51,935 nucleotides of DNA, taken from contig JAEYSJ010000325.1 of assembly GCA_023434855.1 (NCBI GenBank), positions 1 to 51,935 of the forward strand. The letters are read 5' to 3'. The stretch is from Bacillota bacterium. GTDB lineage: Bacteria; Bacillota_C; Negativicutes; JAEYSJ01. The first letter of the stretch is position 1, and each line of letters begins with the position of its first letter. The notes under the pieces were generated by a model. That model saw only the letters and a list, made by a program, of their open reading frames with translations. It was not told the DNA's origin and did no database searches. Shown here piece by piece: positions 47,585 to 51,935 of this stretch. The position numbers and the translations under genes were made by a program.

Positions 47585-49549
47585 ATGACTCAAGAATCAG
47601 TTTCTAAAGTAACCCGTGAATTTCAAGCAGAAACCAAACAACTCCTCGATCTAATGATCCATTCCATTTACACCAATCGCGAGATATTCCTACGGGAACT
47701 AATCTCCAACGCTTCAGATGCCATCGACAAAATCCGTTTTGAATCTCTAACAAATCATGAACTGTTGGAGGGAGATTCCGATTTCGAAATTTTTATCGTT
47801 CCTGATGAAAACACCAATACAATTACTATATCAGATAACGGCATGGGCATGACCTATGACGAAGTTATCGAAAATATTGGTACTATAGCTAAGTCAGGCA
47901 CCAAGGCGTTTCTTGAAAAATTGAAAAATGCGGGAACATGTACAGATACGGAATTAATCGGCCAATTTGGAGTAGGCTTTTATTCCGCCTTCATGGTTTC
48001 GCAAAAAGTAACCCTGATCACCCGTGCCCCGGGCCAACAAAAAGGGGTTAAATGGGAATCTACCGGAGACGGAACCTACACAATTGAAGAGTTTGACAAA
48101 GAAAACCGCGGCACCACCCTAATCCTGTCCCTTAATGAAGAATACCGCAGCCCTGAACGGCCTCAAGAAAATTTCCTGAACCGCTATACCCTGCAAAACT
48201 TAGTAAAGAAATACTCTGATTACATTCGTTATCCTATTAAAATGAACTTTGTCAACGAAGAAAAACCATGCGATTCAGAAGGAAAGGTAATCGAGGATGC
48301 ACCTGCCACCCAGACGGTTGAGGTGCGTACTTTAAACTCCCAGACTCCCTTATGGGCCCGCAATAAAAACGACATCACTAAAGAAGAATATTACCAGTTC
48401 TATAAAGACCTTTTCCATGACTGGGAGGATCCGTTGGAAATTATCCATTCCAAAGTAGAAGGCGCTGTGGAATATACTACTTTATTGTTCGTTCCCTCCC
48501 GTGCACCATTTAATTTCCATCATCGCGATTATTCCTTCGGAATCCGGCTTTACTCCAAAAATATCTTTATCATGGATAACTGCCAGGATCTTCTCCCCGA
48601 ATATTTAAGATTCGTGCGTGGCCTAGTCGATTCCCCCGATTTTTCGCTTAATATTTCCCGTGAACTTCTTCAACACAGCAACCAATTGAAATTGGTAGGC
48701 AAAAACTTAGAAAAGAGTGTTTTAAAAACTCTGGAAAGCCTGCTGACAAAAGACCGCCCCAAATACGAGCAGTTCTGGAAAGAATTTGGTCAGGATATTA
48801 AGGCCGGAGTGTATACCTCTTACCAAAACCGCAGTAAGTTGCAGGATTTGTTGCTTTTCCCATCTTCCCGTTCAGCCGCCGAATTGACAACTCTGGATGA
48901 CTACGTGAAACGGATGCCGGACAGTCAAAAATTCATTTATTACGCCACAGGCAAAGACTACACCTCAGTAGAACGCTTACCACAAATGGAGCTTTTGCGG
49001 GAGAAAAATATTGAAGTTCTTTATTTCTTTGACCGGGTTGATGAATTTGCCATCGATGCCCTGCAGGAATATAAAGAGAAAAAATTCCAGTCAGTCAGCC
49101 GCGGAGATTTAAACCTGGATGATATTGAATCCCCCGATTCCAAAAAAGACACGGAGGAGATCTATAAGGAAAATGAGTCATTGCTCAAGGCCATCAAAGA
49201 GCAACTCAGCAGTAAGATCTCCGAAGTCAGAGTCAGCAGCCGCTTAAAGTCCAGCGCAGTTTGTCTGGTGAGCGGTGATAACGGCATCAGTCTCTCCATG
49301 GAACAAATCCTAGCAGAGATGAATAACAATACTATGTATAAAGCCAGCCGGATTCTGGAGATAAACCCAAATCATGAAGTTTTTGCCACTTTGAAAAAGC
49401 TGTATGAAGCCGATTCTTCCTCAGCGGCTTTTAAAGATTATTGCAGTTTGCTGTACGACCAGGCGCTGTTGATTGAAGGCCTCCCTCTGGAGGATCCAAT
49501 CAGTTTTGCCAACAAGGTTGCCGGCTTAATGGCCCGAACCGTAAATTAA
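47585..49549 (+). CDS. htpG: Chaperone HtpG (bacterial Hsp90)
   Basis: 654 aa, slightly longer than usual. CAGGAGG precedes ATG by 8 nt. The GHKL ATPase domain (1-230) has REIFLRELISNASDAIDKIRF, ISDNGMGMTYDE, GTIAKSGTKAF and GQFGVGFYSAFMVS. The middle domain has NISRELLQHSNQLKLV with the catalytic Arg. The C-terminal dimerisation domain is present (SSRLKSSAVCLV ... ILEINPNHEVF). It is a cytosolic ATP-driven chaperone. Monocistronic, with a terminator directly after. Confidence 0.97.
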   Translation: MTQESVSKVTREFQAETKQLLDLMIHSIYTNREIFLRELISNASDAIDKIRFESLTNHELLEGDSDFEIFIVPDENTNTITISDNGMGMTYDEVIENIGTIAKSGTKAFLEKLKNAGTCTDTELIGQFGVGFYSAFMVSQKVTLITRAPGQQKGVKWESTGDGTYTIEEFDKENRGTTLILSLNEEYRSPERPQENFLNRYTLQNLVKKYSDYIRYPIKMNFVNEEKPCDSEGKVIEDAPATQTVEVRTLNSQTPLWARNKNDITKEEYYQFYKDLFHDWEDPLEIIHSKVEGAVEYTTLLFVPSRAPFNFHHRDYSFGIRLYSKNIFIMDNCQDLLPEYLRFVRGLVDSPDFSLNISRELLQHSNQLKLVGKNLEKSVLKTLESLLTKDRPKYEQFWKEFGQDIKAGVYTSYQNRSKLQDLLLFPSSRSAAELTTLDDYVKRMPDSQKFIYYATGKDYTSVERLPQMELLREKNIEVLYFFDRVDEFAIDALQEYKEKKFQSVSRGDLNLDDIESPDSKKDTEEIYKENESLLKAIKEQLSSKISEVRVSSRLKSSAVCLVSGDNGISLSMEQILAEMNNNTMYKASRILEINPNHEVFATLKKLYEADSSSAAFKDYCSLLYDQALLIEGLPLEDPISFANKVAGLMARTVN

Positions 49550-49558
49550 CTAAGAACA

Positions 49559-49602
49559 GCTCAAGGAACCGTCGCACCATGGACGAGTTCCTTGAGCCGT
49601 TT
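49559..49602 (+). terminator. htpG terminator
   Basis: A perfect 11-bp stem GCTCAAGGAAC / GTTCCTTGAGC (49559-49569, 49587-49597) followed by CGTTTTTG. It lies between convergent genes. Confidence 0.85.
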
Positions 49603-49616
49603 TTGTATACGTATCA

Positions 49617-50792
49617 CTAATCTGTCTCTCCGGCGCAACAGGTGTTGCGCTTTCGCCACACATACAGACAGATGCAAAAAATGAGCCAGGTTGCACCTGC
49701 CATATAGCCGGCCAAAACGTCAGTCGGATAATGGACACCCAAATAAATGCGGCTTACGCCAACTGCAATTATTAGCAAAAACATAAACAGTAAAACAACC
49801 AGCCGCCAAATCCATGAGTTAATTTCCCGACTGAACAAAAAAGCCAGCATTCCATAATAACAAAGAGATACCATTGCATGACCACTGGGAAAACTATAGC
49901 CTGTTTCGTATACAACCGGGGCCATATCGGGTCTGGCCCGCTCGAAGACATGCTTGAGAAGCAGATCCAATACTCCCCCTCCGCCAAAGCATATCGTCAA
50001 AGCAAGTACTTCCGTCCATTTCCGGTACAAAGCAAACAACAGAAATATTATTGCTGCTAAACCGCTGTAGTATAGTCCATATCCAAAGCTTGAGATGATT
50101 ATCATAACCTGATCTAGTCCCGGATTGGCAAAATAACGGACTGCAAAGATAATTACATTATCAAAAAAATCCATTGTGTGCTTAAATAAAGTATGCCAGG
50201 CTAAATCGGCAAACAAAACCAACGTGATGCCAATGCAAAACAAGGCAGCCAAAGAATATAATACCGGCCATCGTTTAAGCGACATAATAGCCCAGGTGTA
50301 GAAGGGCGAATTTCTAAACCGCTTCCATAAGAACCTGGCAGCCAATGCAAGCAAAAATAAAAAAATTATTCCGAGAAAAAGTATTGACCAAAAAACAATT
50401 CCTATGCCAGGCAGTATATGGGGAGCAATAGCCAGTACGACATTACTGGTATATGCCCCTTTCTGCAGAACAGCCTGACCTCCTATTACAAGCGCGATAC
50501 CTTCGATATTAGCACTGGAAAGAGCTACAAGGTTTCCGTGCACAATTACTATGCCTTTGGTAACCTTTCCTGCTATAACAGCATCACCGTTTGCCAAAAG
50601 CAGTCGCCCAACAACTTGACCCGGTAAAACCTCAACGCTCTGTTTCGTGATAATATCGGGATATATAGACTTTTCCTCTTCCTCGGCAAACATGACATTG
50701 TTGCCCAGCAAATAAAGCAACAATATCACGGCAATTATCTTATATACGCCGTAGCGCTTTGCGGCAATACTTTTCATAAAAGCAATGCTCAT
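49617..50792 (-). CDS. PAP2 phosphatase with N-terminal beta-repeat (bactofilin-like) domain
   Basis: 391 aa. An N-terminal hydrophobic segment or signal (about 13-36) is followed by a short beta-repeat region (about 50-120: VVGRLLLANGDAVIAGKVTKGIVIVHGNLVALSSANIEG), as in polymer-forming/bactofilin proteins. There are then membrane helices and a complete PAP2 site: KHVFERARP, PSGHAM and SRIYLGVHYPTDV. PAP2 membrane enzymes dephosphorylate undecaprenyl pyrophosphate or phosphatidate. The first ATG overlaps the stop of the preceding phosphorylase gene (ATGA, 50789-50792). A second ATG at residue 6 is possible. The domain combination is uncommon in my knowledge. Confidence 0.85.
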   Translation of the reverse strand: MSIAFMKSIAAKRYGVYKIIAVILLLYLLGNNVMFAEEEEKSIYPDIITKQSVEVLPGQVVGRLLLANGDAVIAGKVTKGIVIVHGNLVALSSANIEGIALVIGGQAVLQKGAYTSNVVLAIAPHILPGIGIVFWSILFLGIIFLFLLALAARFLWKRFRNSPFYTWAIMSLKRWPVLYSLAALFCIGITLVLFADLAWHTLFKHTMDFFDNVIIFAVRYFANPGLDQVMIIISSFGYGLYYSGLAAIIFLLFALYRKWTEVLALTICFGGGGVLDLLLKHVFERARPDMAPVVYETGYSFPSGHAMVSLCYYGMLAFLFSREINSWIWRLVVLLFMFLLIIAVGVSRIYLGVHYPTDVLAGYMAGATWLIFCICLYVWRKRNTCCAGETD

Positions 50793-51613
50793 TTATATAC
50801 TTCCTTCAATAATGTCGGTTTCCGCAAATCAGCACATTCACAGATTTGCCTGTCATCCAGCCGGTTAATTGTATCTAAGAGAATATTCCCAATCTTGCCC
50901 GCATCTTCATAAAAAATCTGGCTCAGTTCACCATGGTCCCAATCTTGTACAACGCCTTCACCGTAATTGACAACAGTATATAATCCGGCATAACAGGCGC
51001 CGATTTCCCGGGCCAGATAAACCTCAGGACAAATGCTTTGTCCGACAATATCGGCATGGCCCTTCAACATCGCCACTTCCGCGGGACTTTCAAAATGACG
51101 TCCGTCAGTTACGGCGTAAACACCACGGCGAAACACCCGGTTTAATGGCCTTTTCTCCGCTGCACGGATTAATTCCTCCCGTAACTTAGGACAAAGAGCA
51201 TGCCGCATGATTAAAAGATAATGCCCCTCCAAACCAACATCCTTGCGCATCGACTGGTCAATATAGTCCGAGGCCACCACAACATCACGAGTGTCCAGCA
51301 AGTGATTTACCGAGCCAACACCACCTTCTGCCAGTATCTTTTTGACACCCGCTTCCCGGAAAAACCAGAAAATTTGGCGTGAGGCGTCAGCACGGCTAAC
51401 CCCGCTGCGCCATCCGTGCATCCGGCAGGTCAGAACATTTTTTTTACTGAGCCGGAACAAGATGAACGTCGGAGTCTGTCCATAGGGCGTCTCAAACACC
51501 ATATCTCGTTGTACTACTTCCACATCATCGCGGTGCAGTGCTTCGGGAAAGTCCATGGATAAAGTGCCTGATCCTCCGATAATAGCAATGCTTGCCTGCG
51601 GAATGGCGCTCAT
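50789..51613 (-). CDS. MTAP/PNP-family nucleoside phosphorylase
   Basis: 274 aa. It has IAIIGGSGTLSM at the phosphate loop, HGWRSGVSRADASRQIFW, LAEGGVGSVNHLL and VYAVTDGRHFESPAEVAML. GQSICPEVYLAREIGACYAGLYTVVNYGEG follows; PEVYLARE is the family signature. It is a hexamer/trimer-type purine phosphorylase such as methylthioadenosine or 6-oxopurine phosphorylase. It sits 19 bp after mqnC, so it may serve as the nucleosidase step of the futalosine pathway in place of MqnB. The downstream PAP2 gene overlaps it by 4 bp. Confidence 0.85.
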   Translation of the reverse strand: MSAIPQASIAIIGGSGTLSMDFPEALHRDDVEVVQRDMVFETPYGQTPTFILFRLSKKNVLTCRMHGWRSGVSRADASRQIFWFFREAGVKKILAEGGVGSVNHLLDTRDVVVASDYIDQSMRKDVGLEGHYLLIMRHALCPKLREELIRAAEKRPLNRVFRRGVYAVTDGRHFESPAEVAMLKGHADIVGQSICPEVYLAREIGACYAGLYTVVNYGEGVVQDWDHGELSQIFYEDAGKIGNILLDTINRLDDRQICECADLRKPTLLKEVYK

Positions 51614-51632
51614 ACAAATCCTCCCATATCTT

Positions 51633-51935
51633 TTAAAAAAGTTTCAGAACCTCATACATAGTATTCCGCTGTGCGGGAATTTTTCCTGCAGCGCGGATTA
51701 TATCCGTCATTTTATCAATTGACATCTGATAAGCGGTGCCAGCAGCCCGGACAACGTTTTCCTCGAGCATGATACTGCCAAGGTCATTGGCCCCAAAAGC
51801 CAGTGTCAATTGACCGATCGACTGCCCCTGCGTCACCCATGACCCCTGTAAATTGGAGATATTATCAAGGTACAGCCGGGCTACGGCTAAAGTGCGCAGG
51901 TAATCCCAGGCAGTCGTTTTCTCGCCACCCAGCTC
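51633..51935 (-). CDS. mqnC: Cyclic dehypoxanthinyl futalosine synthase, C-terminal part (runs off the window)
   Basis: About 100 codons are visible in frame from the window edge to the stop at 51633. WDYLRTLAVARLYLDNISNLQGSW (in part), GQLTLAFGANDLGSIMLEENVVRAAG and the tail AGKIPAQRNTMYEVL match the C-terminal barrel region of the radical-SAM MqnC/CofH/MqnE group. MqnC fits best because the ending is typical for it. It closes the cyclic dehypoxanthine futalosine ring in menaquinone biosynthesis. The CxxxCxxC motif lies outside the window. The following phosphorylase is on the same transcript. Confidence 0.8.
   Translation of the reverse strand, partial: ELGGEKTTAWDYLRTLAVARLYLDNISNLQGSWVTQGQSIGQLTLAFGANDLGSIMLEENVVRAAGTAYQMSIDKMTDIIRAAGKIPAQRNTMYEVLKLF

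Noticed and set aside
1..51935. CRISPR array, tRNA or rRNA genes, prophage
   Set aside because: No regularly spaced identical repeats with unique spacers, no cloverleaf or rRNA-like segments and no phage genes were seen. The CAGAGG periodicity is tandem without spacers.

Overview
The window reads as chromosomal DNA of an anaerobic Bacillota, most probably an endospore-forming Negativicutes of the Sporomusaceae type. This is an inference from the gene set: two hybrid cluster proteins, a Tat-dependent [NiFe] hydrogenase small subunit at the left edge, a Spo0E-like phosphatase, a lipoteichoic-acid-synthase-like sulfatase, PTS enzyme I and HPr, and a futalosine-pathway menaquinone gene (mqnC) at the right edge. 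Most genes lie on the minus strand in short operons with strong GGAGG-type ribosome binding sites, frequent TTG/GTG starts and clear intrinsic terminators. No rRNA, tRNA, CRISPR array, prophage or intact transposon is visible.

Region 1 (1-7.2 kb) is a nitrosative-stress/redox cluster: a siroheme-type nitrite/sulfite reductase fused to a DUF1858 redox-disulfide domain, a translationally coupled unknown protein, two hcp paralogues, a small ABM-fold protein and a divergent Crp/Fnr regulator. A 16-bp operator (GGTAGC-CATA-GCTACC) lies between hcp and the regulator. A near-copy lies at 371-386, in front of a collapsed third hcp copy (promoter, about 25 codons, terminator) that sits directly upstream of the hydrogenase gene.

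Region 2 (7.2-13.4 kb) holds a DUF2161 nuclease-fold protein, a Spo0E-like gene, a compact transcription unit with consensus promoter, Fur-like operator and 29-codon ORF, a coupled ribbon-helix-helix pair, one member of an unnamed paralogous family, an EamA exporter and a YibE/F membrane protein. Region 3 (13.4-26.1 kb) carries ptsH-ptsI, transaldolase, aroD, a frameshifted phosphoglucomutase, a purple-acid-phosphatase-like exoenzyme, an L,D-transpeptidase, a pyridoxal/pyridoxamine kinase and an iron-sulfur flavoprotein.

Region 4 (26.1-37.5 kb) has an ECF sigma factor behind an LTA-synthase-like gene, two ABC-F ATPases, and a patchy accessory stretch (30.5-34.9 kb) with secreted repeat proteins, the second member of the paralogous family, gene fragments and many repeats. 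Region 5 (37.5-44.4 kb) is a histidine kinase-tctB-tctA-tctC-trpB2-MBL series. Region 6 (44.4-51.9 kb) has a 3D-domain protein, PsiE, superoxide dismutase, GNAT, HtpG, a beta-repeat/PAP2 fusion, an MTAP-family phosphorylase and the 3' end of mqnC.

Two non-coding repeat families are scattered through the window. One is a 225-235-bp element (four full copies plus one fragment, all in the same orientation) with 30-bp inverted arms built on a CAGAGGACA period and an internal GCGCGAT hairpin. The other is a stem-loop element of about 75 bp (three units at two loci). The points most worth following up are the hcp-derived mini-locus upstream of the hydrogenase, the Fur-box micro-gene at 8394-8675 and the repeat families.
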